A DNA stretch of 64,000 nucleotides from Naasia sp. SYSU D00057 (GCF_017916505.1 NZ_JAFMSZ010000001.1:558001-622000); one strand, 5' to 3'; positions 21,240 through 29,841 are shown, counted from the stretch's first letter. A program made the numbers and translations. The notes: generated from the letters alone by a model not told the origin.

Positions 21240-21494
21240 ATGAGCCTCGGAACCGGAATCGTCCTTTTCGTCATCGGCGCGATTCTGACATTCGCCACCG
21301 ATATCCAGCTCGATTGGATCAACCTCGACGTGGTCGGCTACATCCTCATGATCGCCGGCATCGTCGGCATCATCCTGGGGCTGGTGGTGCTCCTGCGGCG
21401 CCGCGAGTCGGTCTCGACGACGAGGTCCGCAGTCGACCCCGTCAGCGGGGAGCGGATCACCCGCAGCACCTCGGACCGGGATCCCCTGGTCTGA
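21240..21494 (+). CDS. Small two-helix membrane protein (DUF6458-like)
   Basis: An 84-aa protein starting MSLGTGIVLFVIGAILTFA, with a second helix YILMIAGIVGIILGLVVLL followed by RRRES and a hydrophilic tail ending DRDPLV. This is the layout of the actinobacterial DUF6458 family: two transmembrane helices and a disordered charged C-terminus. The ATG at 21240 is preceded by AGAAAGGAAAGC. It is divergent from the MGKLIYG gene across the AT-rich island and followed by a strong terminator, so it is monocistronic. Function unknown. Confidence 0.82.
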   Translation: MSLGTGIVLFVIGAILTFATDIQLDWINLDVVGYILMIAGIVGIILGLVVLLRRRESVSTTRSAVDPVSGERITRSTSDRDPLV

Positions 21495-21506
21495 CCGCTC
21501 GAGAGG

Positions 21507-21544
21507 AAAGGCCCCGCCCGCACCCGCGGAGCGGGGCCTTTTCC
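21507..21544 (+). terminator. Rho-independent terminator
   Basis: AAAGGCCCCGC (21507-21517) pairs with GCGGGGCCTTT (21531-21541) around a 13-base loop, followed by T-rich TTTTCCCCGTTT. It lies 12 bases after the DUF6458-like gene. Confidence 0.85.
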
Positions 21545-21583
21545 CCGTTTCCCCGGAAAGCCGCCCTGACGGAATAGGAGTCG

Positions 21584-21934
21584 TCAGCGGGGGCAGACGA
21601 GCACCTGGGCGAGCTCCTCTCGCCGCGCGTCCCGATCGCGCGCGACGACGATGTCGGATCTCGGATAGGCGGTCCGCAGCGCGTTGAGCTCGGCGCCCCC
21701 GTTCCCGATCAGCTGCGCCCTGACCAGCTCGCACTCCGGCATCCCGTTCTCGATGACGTCGAGGATGCCGAGGAGCGTCACCCCCGGCCGGGCGAGCGAC
21801 GGGATGTCGACGGTCGGAAGCGGCACGGCAGCCGGCCTGCCGGGCACGATCCCGCCGAGTACGACGAGGGAGCCGAACAGGGCGGCGGCGAGGATCGGCG
21901 AGTGGTCGGCCGGATGCGTGGAGCCACGCAGCAT
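21584..21934 (-). CDS. Hypothetical protein with N-terminal membrane anchor
   Basis: A 116-aa protein. Residues 13-31 (ILAAALFGSLVVLGGIVPG) form one membrane segment or uncleaved signal; the rest is probably outside the cell and ends LAQVLVCPR. Two cysteines (in PECELV and VCPR) could form a disulfide. No domain recognised. ATG start at 21934. A weak inverted repeat, GGGCC-TTCG-GTCCC, sits 36 bases upstream (21970-21983), similar to the DosR-like sites elsewhere in the window. Confidence 0.6.
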   Translation of the reverse strand: MLRGSTHPADHSPILAAALFGSLVVLGGIVPGRPAAVPLPTVDIPSLARPGVTLLGILDVIENGMPECELVRAQLIGNGGAELNALRTAYPRSDIVVARDRDARREELAQVLVCPR

Positions 21935-21984
21935 GCTGGGAAGCTAGCGTCGACGCCGCCTCCGGTGGAGGGCCTTCGGTCCCG

Positions 21985-22131
21985 TCAGACCGACATCCGC
22001 GTCATGCCACAGCAGGGGCAGACGAGGTAGTAGAGCGACTCCCCCAGCACGTCGAGCTCGAACGGGATCGCGCAGCGGGGGCACTGCACCCACACCGCGC
22101 CGATCGTGTCGTCGTGCTCGTCCTCGCGCAC
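21985..22131 (-). CDS. 48-aa zinc-ribbon protein
   Basis: A short frame read by eye: MREDEHDDTIGAVWVQCPRC, then AIPFELDVLGESLYYLVCPC, then CGMTRMSV and TGA. Two Cys pairs (CPRC and CPCC) about 20 residues apart make a zinc-ribbon knuckle, with SLYYLVCP resembling bacterial zinc-ribbon proteins. GTG start at 22129-22131. The strand, frame and third-position GC fit a real gene. Function unknown; single-ribbon proteins often bind nucleic acid or RNA polymerase. Confidence 0.65.
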   Translation of the reverse strand: MREDEHDDTIGAVWVQCPRCAIPFELDVLGESLYYLVCPCCGMTRMSV

Positions 22132-22177
22132 GCGACCAGTGTGGTGCCCGGAGCCCGTTCCGGCTAGTGCCGTTCCG

Positions 22178-22236
22178 CCCCGAACGGCAACGGGCGCCCG
22201 TCCCGGAGGACGAGCGCCCGCTCGCGGTGTTCGGGG
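22178..22236 (-). terminator. Hairpin downstream of the 5'-nucleotidase gene
   Basis: CCCCGAAC (22178-22185) pairs with GTTCGGGG (22229-22236), and inside it CGGGCGC pairs with GCGCCCG. It lies six bases past the stop codon. No clear U-tract follows, so termination efficiency is uncertain. Confidence 0.55.
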
Positions 22237-22241
22237 AAGGA

Positions 22242-24047
22242 TCAGCCGATCGCGGCGATCCGGCCCTCTCCGGCGGCCGGGTAGTCGGCAGCGCGCACCA
22301 CGCCGCCGAGGTCGTCGACGAGGTAGGACTCGAACGCCTGCTGGTAGGTCACCGGCAGGACGGTGAACTCGACGCCCTTGAACGGGTAGCCGTCGCTGCC
22401 GCGCAGCAGGAAGTCGATCGTCGCAACCGAGATCGTGTCGAGTGCGCCGGTCGCCACCCCACCCGAGACGAGGACCGTCCCATCGTCGAGCACGAGGTCG
22501 ACGATGCGGGAGCCGGCGGGCCGCGCCGGGTCGTAGCTGACCCGGTAGCCGGCCGCCTGCGCGAACGAGCCCGCAGGCTGCAGCACGCCGCCCGTGACGG
22601 CCGCGCTGAGACCGTGCTCGACGCCCGCGATGAACGTCTCGACCGGCATGGCGGGCGCGACGCCGACGAAGTTCGCGAACGGGAGCACCGTGTAGGTGTC
22701 GAGCGCGGTGATCGGGCCGACGGGGAGCACGCTGGCGTTGCGGATGCCACCGCCGTTCTGGAGAGCCACCACCGGGGCGGTCACCCCGGCTGCCGCGGCC
22801 TCACGCTGCCCGGCCGCGAGGAGGGCGTCCGTGGCGAGGTTCCCGAGGTTGGTCTCGCGGCTGCGCACGTCGTTGCGGATGCCGTTGAGCGGCACCTCGG
22901 ACGTCGCGATCACCTGCCGGGCGAGGGAGTCCACGTAGGCCTGGACCGGCTGGACGACCTCGGCGTTCACCGCGGCGTCGGGCTCGACGGCGTCCGCGCC
23001 CTGCGCGACGACCGGCACCGGGCGGGACTGCGCGTCGTCGACGGAGAGGAGCTCGCCCTTGTCGTCGAAGTTGACGACGAGCCGTCCGACGTAGGTGTAG
23101 AGCGCGTTCGTCGTGACGACCGGAACCACGTCGCCGTCGGCGTCGGTCGGCGTCAGCGGGTAGGCGCCGTACGGCGTGACGCCGTTGGCGACGAGCGGGT
23201 CGCCCGCGCTCGCGAGCAGCTCGTGCCCCCCGCCGCCCACGATGACGTCGACCCCGCTCAGCTGCGCGGCGAGCGCCACCTCGTTGTCGATGTCCTGCAG
23301 GTGCGAGACGAGGATCACCTTGTCGACGCCCGCGTCGGCGTAGGCGGCGGCCTGGGCGTTCGCGATGGCGGCGAGGTCGGGGTCGACGGTCACCCCGCGC
23401 GAGCTCGTGAGGAGCGGCAGCTCCGGGGTGGTGAGGCCGATGATCCCGACCTTCTCGCCCTTGATCTTCTCGACGTGCGTCGTGACGATCGTGCCGTCCT
23501 CGACCTGGGCGAGCAGCCCGGGCTCGGACTCGAAGCCGAGGTTGCCGGACACGAAGGTGGTCGCGTCCCCGAGGTCGCTCAGGTAGTCGGCGAGGAAGTC
23601 CGGCGTCTGGTCGAAGTCGTGGTTGCCGAAGATCGACACGTCGAAGCCGGCCGCCGCGAACGCCGCGGCGTCGTAGGAGACCGACGAGTCGGAGTCGTCG
23701 CTGGCCGCGAGCTGCGGCCCGGGGAGGAAGTTGTCGCCGGCGGAGATGGTGATCACGCCGCGCTTGCCGGCCTGTCCGGCGCCCGGCTTGCCGGTCGTCG
23801 CCGCGGTCCGCTGCTGCTGCAGCAGCTCGACGAAGCGGTCGACGCCGCCGTAGGTCGAGCCGTCGGTCCCGGTGACCGGCAGGAGGGACGACTCGAGGTC
23901 GTTCGCGTGCAGGATCGTCAGGGTGAAGTCGGGCTTGGGCTCGCTCTTCTTGGGGGCCGCGGTGGCCGCGGCGGGCACCGAGCAGGCGACGAGGGCGGCC
24001 GTCGCGGTGACGGCGAGCGCGCCTCTGCGCAGGGAACTGGGGGACAT
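22242..24047 (-). CDS. Exported 5'-nucleotidase / metallophosphoesterase
   Basis: A 601-aa exported enzyme that should remove phosphate from extracellular nucleotides. The N-terminus has arginines, a hydrophobic stretch and a lipobox LVAC (C22), so it may be a lipoprotein; a signal peptidase I site after AAATA is the alternative. The metallophosphatase domain shows TILHANDLES, ISAGDNF, FGNHDFDQTP, SHLQDID and GGGGHELL. The C-terminal substrate domain has LQNGGGIRN and YTVLPFANFV. I chose the ATG at 24047, after GAGGAGATCC, over one 66 bases upstream. It is divergent from a secreted nuclease. Confidence 0.92.
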   Translation of the reverse strand: MSPSSLRRGALAVTATAALVACSVPAAATAAPKKSEPKPDFTLTILHANDLESSLLPVTGTDGSTYGGVDRFVELLQQQRTAATTGKPGAGQAGKRGVITISAGDNFLPGPQLAASDDSDSSVSYDAAAFAAAGFDVSIFGNHDFDQTPDFLADYLSDLGDATTFVSGNLGFESEPGLLAQVEDGTIVTTHVEKIKGEKVGIIGLTTPELPLLTSSRGVTVDPDLAAIANAQAAAYADAGVDKVILVSHLQDIDNEVALAAQLSGVDVIVGGGGHELLASAGDPLVANGVTPYGAYPLTPTDADGDVVPVVTTNALYTYVGRLVVNFDDKGELLSVDDAQSRPVPVVAQGADAVEPDAAVNAEVVQPVQAYVDSLARQVIATSEVPLNGIRNDVRSRETNLGNLATDALLAAGQREAAAAGVTAPVVALQNGGGIRNASVLPVGPITALDTYTVLPFANFVGVAPAMPVETFIAGVEHGLSAAVTGGVLQPAGSFAQAAGYRVSYDPARPAGSRIVDLVLDDGTVLVSGGVATGALDTISVATIDFLLRGSDGYPFKGVEFTVLPVTYQQAFESYLVDDLGGVVRAADYPAAGEGRIAAIG

Positions 24048-24219
24048 GGATCTCCTCGGGAGGGGTCGGACGACGGCCACTTTCGCAACCGCGGGTTTCG
24101 GGGAGGTAACCAACCGGCGACGATCCTCCGACGCGGCGCGAGAGTAGAACGACCAGTCTGCATCGCCCGCTTAGGGTACGGAAGGTCCACACGCCAACCT
24201 CCCGGAAGGACTTCCTCCC

Positions 24220-26856
24220 GTGCTTCTCTCTCCGCCGAAGGCGCGCCTGCCGCGCTGCGGCCTCGCCGCCGGGGTGACCGCCTCGCTCGCGCTCGCCGCA
24301 CTCCCGGCGCTCCCGGCCGCGGCCGCCGAACCCGCCACGCCGTTCCTCTCCGAACTGCACTACGACAACGCCGGGAGCGACTCCGGCGAGTTCGTCGAGG
24401 TGCAGCTTCCCGCCGGCACGAGCTCCGCCGGCCTCTCGGTCGTGCTCTACAACGGCAACGGCGGCGCGCCCTACCGGACTCAGTCCCTGCCCGCGCTCTC
24501 CGCGCCTGCGGACGGCGCGGCCGTCGTGGTGGTGGACGTTCCGGCCACTCCCGGCATCCAGAACGGCTCCCCCGACGGCGTGGCGCTCGTGGCCGCGGAC
24601 GGCACTGTGCTCGAGTTCCTCTCCTACGAGGGAGTGCTGACGGCCGTCGGCGGTCCCGCCAACGGCCTGACGAGCGCGGACATCGGCGTGAGCGAGACGG
24701 GCACCGAGCCGGTGGGCCTCTCGCTCTCCCGCATCCTCGACACCACGACCGGTGCACTGGCCTGGCACGGCCCGGCCGCCTCGACGAAGGGGGCGGTCAA
24801 CGCCGCCGCCGTCGCCGAGCCCGAGCCCGAGCCGGTCGCCGTGTGCGAGCTGCAGCCGACGCACGAGATCGGGGCCGTGCAGGGCACCGGCGCCGCCACG
24901 CCGCTCGCGGGGCGGCAGGTGACGCTCCGCGGCACGGTCGTCGCCGACCTGCCCGGCTACTCCGGGTTCTACCTGCAGGACACGGACGGCGACGGCGATC
25001 CCGTCACCTCCGACGGCGTCTTCGTCTACAGCGAGGTCGCGGTCGACCTCGGCGACACCGTCGCGGTGACGGGTCAGGCGCAGGAGTACAGCGGCCAGAC
25101 GCAGATCAACTCGCGTTCCGACGTCGCGGTCTGCGCGGAGGGGAGCAGCACGTCGCTGCCCGCCCCGGCGGCGCTCGACCTGCCAGCCGATGACAGCGCG
25201 CGCGAGCGGCTCGAGGGCATGCTCGTCGCGCCCGCCGGCGCCCTCACCGTCAGCGAGGTCTACAACCTGACGAGCTACGGCGAGCTGACGCTGTCGGCGG
25301 GCGGTCTGCTGGTGCAGCCGACCGAGCTGGCGCGCCCCGGCACCGCCGAGGCGGAGGCGGTCGCGGCGTCGAACCTGCTGCGCCGGATCGTCCTCGACGA
25401 CGGCGTCAGCGCCCGCGTGACGAACACGACCCGGCCCTACCTCTCCCCCGCGACGCCGGTCCGCGTCGGCGACGAGCTCGGGTTCACCGAGCCGGTCGTC
25501 CTCGGCTACGGCTTCGGCGACTGGCGCCTCCAGCCTGCGGACGGCACCGCCGCAGGGGTCTTCGCGGCGCAGAACACCCGGACCGCCACTCCGGAGAGCG
25601 TCGGCGGGGACGTGCAGGTGGGCGCGTTCAACGTGCTCAACTACTTCGTCACGCTGACCGGGCCCGACGCCCGCGGCGCGACGACCCCTGCGGAGTTCGA
25701 GGAGCAGGCGGGCAAGATCGTGCCCGCCATCGACGCCCTCGGCGCCGACGTCGTCACGCTCATGGAGATCGAGGACACCGACTCGTCCGGCTACTCCCCC
25801 GGCGACGCCGACGCAGCGCTCGCGGATCTCGTCGACCGGCTCGACGCCTACGCCGGCGCGGACGTCTGGAGCTACGTCCCGCTGCCCGACGAGCTCTACG
25901 AGGTCGACCGCGACGTGATCCGCAGCGCGATCATCTACCGGCACGATGCGGTTGTGCCGGTCGGCGACCCGGTGGGCCTCGTCGACGAGACGGTGTGGGC
26001 GAACGCCCGCGAGCCGATCGCGCAGAGCTTCACGAAGGACGGGGACCTGTTCACCGTCGTCGCCAACCACTTCAAGTCGAAGGGGTCCGCGCCGGCATCC
26101 GGCGAGAACGCCGACGCGGGCGACGGCCAGGGCGCCTGGAACGCCGACCGGGTCCGCCAGGCCCTCTCCCTCGCCGCGTTCACCGAGAACCTCCGGGAGT
26201 CGACGGGCGATGAGGACGTCCTGCTGCTCGGCGACTTCAACGCGTACACGCAGGAGGACCCGATCGAGGCGCTGCGCGAGGCGGGCTTCGTCGACCTCGG
26301 CGAGCTGCTCGACCCGGAGCGGTACAGCTACGTGTTCGACGACCTGTCCGGGTCGCTCGACCACGCGCTGGCCACCGGCGAGCTGGCCGAGAAGGTCACG
26401 GACCTCGTGCACTGGAACATCAACGCGGTCGAGTCGTTCGCGTACCAGTACACGGGCGACCCGGCGCTGTACGCGGCGAACCCCTACCGGTCGAGCGACC
26501 ACGACCCGCTCGTGCTCGGCATCGACCTCGCCGAGCGCTGCGACGGGCTCGCCCCGACGATCGTCGGCACCGCCGGGGACGACGTGCTCCGCGGCACGAA
26601 CGGCCGCGACGTCATCGTCGGCCTCGGCGGCGACGACGTCATCACGGGCGGTAACGGCGACGACGTGATCTGCGGCGGCGCCGGGAACGACCGGCTCGAC
26701 GGCGCCAACGGCGTCGATGCCCTGCTGGGCGGCTCCGGTGACGATGTGCTGAGCGGCGGGAACGGCGCCGACCGCCTCGTCGGCGGCGCCGGCACGGACG
26801 TGCTCGACCAGGGCAGCGGCAAGGGCGCTGCCGAGCAGGAGGGCAGCGACTCCTGA
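24220..26856 (+). CDS. Secreted ExeM-like nuclease with C-terminal RTX repeats
   Basis: An 878-aa exported protein. The signal peptide ends near LPALPAAAAEP. Residues about 38-190 form a lamin-tail-like domain (LSELHYDNAGSDSGEFVEV), about 205-320 an OB-like ExeM domain (VTLRGTVVADLPGYSGFYLQ), and about 460-770 an endonuclease/exonuclease/phosphatase domain with NVLNYF, TLMEIEDTDSS, VANHFKSKG, LLLGDFNAYTQEDP and YRSSDHDPLVLGI. From about 785 on there are some nine GGxGxDxUx calcium-binding repeats. GTG start after GGAAGGA. With the divergent 5'-nucleotidase it would turn extracellular DNA into nucleosides and phosphate. Confidence 0.92.
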   Translation: MLLSPPKARLPRCGLAAGVTASLALAALPALPAAAAEPATPFLSELHYDNAGSDSGEFVEVQLPAGTSSAGLSVVLYNGNGGAPYRTQSLPALSAPADGAAVVVVDVPATPGIQNGSPDGVALVAADGTVLEFLSYEGVLTAVGGPANGLTSADIGVSETGTEPVGLSLSRILDTTTGALAWHGPAASTKGAVNAAAVAEPEPEPVAVCELQPTHEIGAVQGTGAATPLAGRQVTLRGTVVADLPGYSGFYLQDTDGDGDPVTSDGVFVYSEVAVDLGDTVAVTGQAQEYSGQTQINSRSDVAVCAEGSSTSLPAPAALDLPADDSARERLEGMLVAPAGALTVSEVYNLTSYGELTLSAGGLLVQPTELARPGTAEAEAVAASNLLRRIVLDDGVSARVTNTTRPYLSPATPVRVGDELGFTEPVVLGYGFGDWRLQPADGTAAGVFAAQNTRTATPESVGGDVQVGAFNVLNYFVTLTGPDARGATTPAEFEEQAGKIVPAIDALGADVVTLMEIEDTDSSGYSPGDADAALADLVDRLDAYAGADVWSYVPLPDELYEVDRDVIRSAIIYRHDAVVPVGDPVGLVDETVWANAREPIAQSFTKDGDLFTVVANHFKSKGSAPASGENADAGDGQGAWNADRVRQALSLAAFTENLRESTGDEDVLLLGDFNAYTQEDPIEALREAGFVDLGELLDPERYSYVFDDLSGSLDHALATGELAEKVTDLVHWNINAVESFAYQYTGDPALYAANPYRSSDHDPLVLGIDLAERCDGLAPTIVGTAGDDVLRGTNGRDVIVGLGGDDVITGGNGDDVICGGAGNDRLDGANGVDALLGGSGDDVLSGGNGADRLVGGAGTDVLDQGSGKGAAEQEGSDS

Positions 26857-26861
26857 CGCAC

Positions 26862-26894
26862 GAGCCGGGGCGGACCAGCGGTCCGCCCCGGCTC
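26862..26894. terminator. Bidirectional terminator hairpin
   Basis: GAGCCGGGGCGGAC (26862-26875) and GTCCGCCCCGGCTC (26881-26894) form a perfect 14-bp stem with a 5-base loop. It lies exactly between the convergent nuclease and PfkB genes. No strong U-tract on either strand. Confidence 0.8.
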
Positions 26895-26895
26895 C

Positions 26896-27795
26896 TCACC
26901 CCGTTCGGCCGCCGAGTCCGGACAGGTCGGGCCGACCGCCGAGCCTGCCGACGGTGGACGTCGCCGCGGCCTTTCCGAGCGCGCCCGCCTCTTCCGGCCC
27001 CGCACCCTCGTCGAGGGCGGCGATGAGTCCCGCCACGAAAGCGTCCCCGGCGCCCGTCGGATCCACCACCTCGGCCGCCGAATGAGGGAAGAATCGGGAG
27101 CCGCCGCGCCACGCGACCAGGTCGCCGCGCCCGGGGACCGCGAGCGCGACGAGGTCCGGCCCTCGAGCGAGCAGCCGTCCAGCCGCCGCCTCGGCCACCT
27201 CGACCGACGTCAGCGCCGTGCCGGCCCACATCTCCGCCTCCGCCGAGTCGGCGCGCAGCACGTCGGCTCGGGCCAGCAGCTCCTCGGCCTCGCTCCCCTC
27301 CGCTCCGCCGTCGAGCACGACGCGGGCGTCCGGCGGCGCGAGCCGGACGGCAGCGAGCAGAGTGGCGAGCGGCTGCTGCAGCTGGAGGGAGAGCGTCGAC
27401 GCTGATCCGATCGCCCCGGCCGCCCGGTCGAGGTCGGCGGCCACGATGAGGGCCTCGTCCGGCACATCCTCGAGCAGCCGCCGCGAGCCGCCCGCGCCCA
27501 CGATGTCGACCATCAGGGCCGTGCGTCCCCGCAGCGTCACCCCCTCGACGTCCAAGCCGCTGGCGCGCCCGTCCGTGAGCACCATGCGCCCGGCATCGTC
27601 GTCCCCGACCACGCCGACGAGCACGACGTCCCGGCCGAGCTGGCTCAGGCCGACCGCCTGGTTGGCGCCCTTGCCGCCGAGCCGCTCGATCCGCTCGAGC
27701 ACGGGCGCGCTCGCGCCGTCCGCCGGCAGGCAGTCCACCCGGAGCACGAGATCCCGTGCCACCTGTCCCACGACCACGATCCGACCGATCCCCAT
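26896..27795 (-). CDS. PfkB-family sugar kinase (ribokinase-like)
   Basis: A 299-aa carbohydrate or nucleoside kinase. The first PfkB signature contains LGGKGANQAVGLSQLG (residues 39-54), the second EVVDPTGAGDAFVAGL holds the catalytic aspartate in GAGDAF. Substrate cannot be told from sequence; ribose, adenosine and fructose-phosphate kinases share the motifs. The ATG start at 27795 faces the flavodoxin-like gene, with a DosR-like site between them. A PfkB protein (Rv2029c) is a known DosR-regulon member in M. tuberculosis, which makes the shared site notable. Confidence 0.88.
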   Translation of the reverse strand: MGIGRIVVVGQVARDLVLRVDCLPADGASAPVLERIERLGGKGANQAVGLSQLGRDVVLVGVVGDDDAGRMVLTDGRASGLDVEGVTLRGRTALMVDIVGAGGSRRLLEDVPDEALIVAADLDRAAGAIGSASTLSLQLQQPLATLLAAVRLAPPDARVVLDGGAEGSEAEELLARADVLRADSAEAEMWAGTALTSVEVAEAAAGRLLARGPDLVALAVPGRGDLVAWRGGSRFFPHSAAEVVDPTGAGDAFVAGLIAALDEGAGPEEAGALGKAAATSTVGRLGGRPDLSGLGGRTG

Positions 27796-27863
27796 CCCGC
27801 AGGGCTATCACACGAGGGTGAGGTTGGCGCGAGAGGGGTAGGCGAGGACGACGGGCCGCGCCA

Positions 27864-27877
27864 GGGACCTTGGCCCC
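27864..27877. promoter_or_regulatory. DosR/DevR-like inverted repeat GGGACCTTGGCCCC
   Basis: GGGAC-CTTG-GCCCC matches the GGGAC-N4-GTCCC layout of the mycobacterial DosR box with one change. It lies 61 bases before the flavodoxin-like start and 68 bases before the divergent PfkB start. Confidence 0.5.
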
Positions 27878-27938
27878 TAGGGCCCTCGACGAGGCCGGCG
27901 GGAGGGTGGGCCCACCCGAAGCCGCAAGGAGCAGAACC

Positions 27939-28511
27939 GTGCTGAAGATCCTCATCGTCTACGAATCCATGTTCGGATCGACCCGTTCCGTCGCGGAAGC
28001 CGTCGAACGAGGTGCGAGATCCGTCGTCGGCAACCGCGTCGCGGTGGCGCTCCGCCGCGTCGGCGACGTGCAGCCGGAGGAGGTCTCGGACGTCGACGTG
28101 CTCGTCGTCGGAGCCCCCACGCACGCCCACTCCCTGAGCCGGCCGGAGTCGAGGGCGGAGGCCGCCAAGTGGGCGCGCGATCCGGCCCGGCAGCTGACCC
28201 TCGAGCCGGACGCACGCGAGGAGGGCATCCGGGAGTTCCTCGCGACCCTGCACCCGACGGATGCCGCGTTCGTGGCCTTCGACACCCGCGTCGACGCCCC
28301 CGAGCTGTTCACCGGATCGGCGGCGAGGGCCATCCGGAAGCGCCTGCTCAAGAAGGGGCTCGAACCCCTGCTGCCGTCGGAGTCCTTCCTCGTGACCACG
28401 GAGGGACGCCTCGTCGACGGCGAGGATACGCGCGCCGAGCACCTGGGCCGCGCGCTCGTCGAGGAGGCGCGGCAGACCTTCCCCGCGACCGGGGCGATGG
28501 CGGGCGCCTGA
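27939..28511 (+). CDS. Flavodoxin-like protein
   Basis: A 190-aa protein with the flavodoxin fold: strand and phosphate loop LKILIVYESMFGSTRSVAEA, and VDVLVVGAPTHAHSL in the position of the FMN-binding loop. This is the long variant seen in actinobacteria near stress genes; the partner reductase is unknown. The GTG at 27939 follows AAGGAG by seven bases; upstream in-frame codons were discarded. A DosR-like box lies upstream. Likely an electron carrier or a quinone/flavin oxidoreductase domain. Confidence 0.85.
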   Translation: MLKILIVYESMFGSTRSVAEAVERGARSVVGNRVAVALRRVGDVQPEEVSDVDVLVVGAPTHAHSLSRPESRAEAAKWARDPARQLTLEPDAREEGIREFLATLHPTDAAFVAFDTRVDAPELFTGSAARAIRKRLLKKGLEPLLPSESFLVTTEGRLVDGEDTRAEHLGRALVEEARQTFPATGAMAGA

Positions 28512-28547
28512 GCCGCACCGCACCCGCCCGCGACGGCCCGCCGCTCG

Positions 28548-28898
28548 TCAGCCGTGTGCTGCGCGAGCGCGCTGCGCAACCTCGCCCAGCTTCCGCTCGA
28601 GGCGCGCGAACGCGTCCCCGCGGTGGCCGGTGAGATGCTCGACGGCGCCGAGCGCCGTGATGGCGACATCGAGCAGCTCCTCGATCACCTCGTCGCGCCC
28701 GTGTGTGACGCCCTTGCGCGGGTTCTGTCCCGTCATGCCGACGAGCGCCGCGACGGCCTCCCCGTGCTCCTCCGCGATCTTCGCGACCCGCCCCCACAGC
28801 TGGGCCTCCGGGTCGCGGTGCGCGTTGCCCGCGTCGATCCACTCGGACAGGGCGACGAGGTTCTGCTGAGCGGTGGGGCGTTCGGCCGGAGGGGTCAT
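28548..28898 (-). CDS. MazG-like nucleotide pyrophosphohydrolase family protein
   Basis: A 116-aa helical protein with the all-alpha NTP-pyrophosphatase pattern: KIAEEHGEAVAALVGMTGQ (EExxE-type metal-binding helix) and RDEVIEELLDVAITALGAVE (the second, ExxD-type helix). Such enzymes remove damaged or excess nucleoside triphosphates, or (p)ppGpp in some cases. ATG start at 28898, 39 bases from a GGGGAC-CTT-GTCCCC inverted repeat shared with the divergent DUF4097 gene. Confidence 0.82.
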   Translation of the reverse strand: MTPPAERPTAQQNLVALSEWIDAGNAHRDPEAQLWGRVAKIAEEHGEAVAALVGMTGQNPRKGVTHGRDEVIEELLDVAITALGAVEHLTGHRGDAFARLERKLGEVAQRARAAHG

Positions 28899-28936
28899 CC
28901 GGCCATGGTTCCAGGTGTCGCCACCGCGCGCGCCAG

Positions 28937-28951
28937 GGGGACCTTGTCCCC
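28937..28951. promoter_or_regulatory. DosR-like inverted repeat GGGGACCTTGTCCCC
   Basis: A perfect 6-bp inverted repeat (GGGGAC/GTCCCC) around CTT. It lies 39 bases from the MazG-like start and 76 bases from the divergent DUF4097 start. Its 3-base spacer is one shorter than the classic DosR box. Confidence 0.45.
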
Positions 28952-29027
28952 TCCCTCCGGTTCCCGGCCGACGGTGTGATCGAGCGGACGCGGCGCCGCG
29001 TCGAAGGACGACAGGATCGAGGACGCC

Positions 29028-29834
29028 GTGGTCACCACCCCCACCGACCAAGGCCCGCGGCGCACCCTGCCACTGCCGGTGAAGCTCCTCCTCTTCGCCG
29101 GCCTGCCGATCCTCTTCGTCGCGATGATCGTCGCCGCGGTCGCCGCAGCGGTGCCGCTGCTGTCGGGCACCAGCGTCGACCTCGACTACCGCGCGCCGGC
29201 CGCCCCGGCCGTGCGAGTCAGCGTGCCGGACGCCCGGCTCGACTTCGTTCCCGCCGACGGGGACGAGGTCCTCGTTCGGGTGACCGGACGGCACACCGGG
29301 CCGGCGCCGGAGCTCCGAGTCGCCACCGTCGGCGACGAGACGCTGATCGAAGGCGGCTGCCCGCGGCAGTGGTTCACCATCTGCACGCTCCGGGTGAGGG
29401 TCGCGCTGCCGGCCGACGCCGACCTCAGCGTCACCGGGACCAACGGGGCCATCTCGGTCGAGGGTCACACGGGCGAGCTGGACCTCGGGACGACCAACGG
29501 CCGGATCGAGTTGGACGGCGTCTCCGGCCCGGTCACGGCGGTCACCACCAACGGGGACGTCCGGCTCGCCGACGGCGCGAGCGAGCGGGTGTCCGCACGC
29601 ACCACGAACGGCGGTGTCGAACTGCACTTCGCCGCAGCGCCGCTGGTCGTCGAGGCGCGGAGCACCAACGGCGGGATCGGCATCCGGCTGCCCGATGACG
29701 GGGAGTCCTACTTCCTCGACGCCCAGACCACGAACGGCGGCGTCGGCGGGGACGTGGAGAGCGACCGCCGCGCCGACCGGACCGTCACGGCCCGGACGAC
29801 GAACGGCGGGATCACGATCGACTGGGCCGACTGA
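29028..29834 (+). CDS. Membrane-anchored DUF4097-type beta-repeat protein
   Basis: A 268-aa protein: a short cytoplasmic start, one membrane helix (KLLLFAGLPILFVAMIVAAVAA, about residues 19-40), then an extracellular part with repeating strands marked by (T/S)TNG at about 20-residue spacing (GTNGAISVEG, TTNGRIELDG, TTNGDVRLAD, TTNGGVELHF, STNGGIGIRL, TTNGGVGGDV, TTNGGITIDW). This is the DUF4097/DUF4098 right-handed beta-helix pattern found in anti-sigma-linked and cell-envelope proteins. GTG start at 29028. Role unknown. Confidence 0.82.
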   Translation: MVTTPTDQGPRRTLPLPVKLLLFAGLPILFVAMIVAAVAAAVPLLSGTSVDLDYRAPAAPAVRVSVPDARLDFVPADGDEVLVRVTGRHTGPAPELRVATVGDETLIEGGCPRQWFTICTLRVRVALPADADLSVTGTNGAISVEGHTGELDLGTTNGRIELDGVSGPVTAVTTNGDVRLADGASERVSARTTNGGVELHFAAAPLVVEARSTNGGIGIRLPDDGESYFLDAQTTNGGVGGDVESDRRADRTVTARTTNGGITIDWAD

Positions 29835-29841
29835 GCCCGGG

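Noticed and set aside
24048-24219. A Pho box between the 5'-nucleotidase and nuclease genes
   Set aside because: Only loose GGTAACC-like strings are present; no repeated GTTCACC-type direct repeat is seen.
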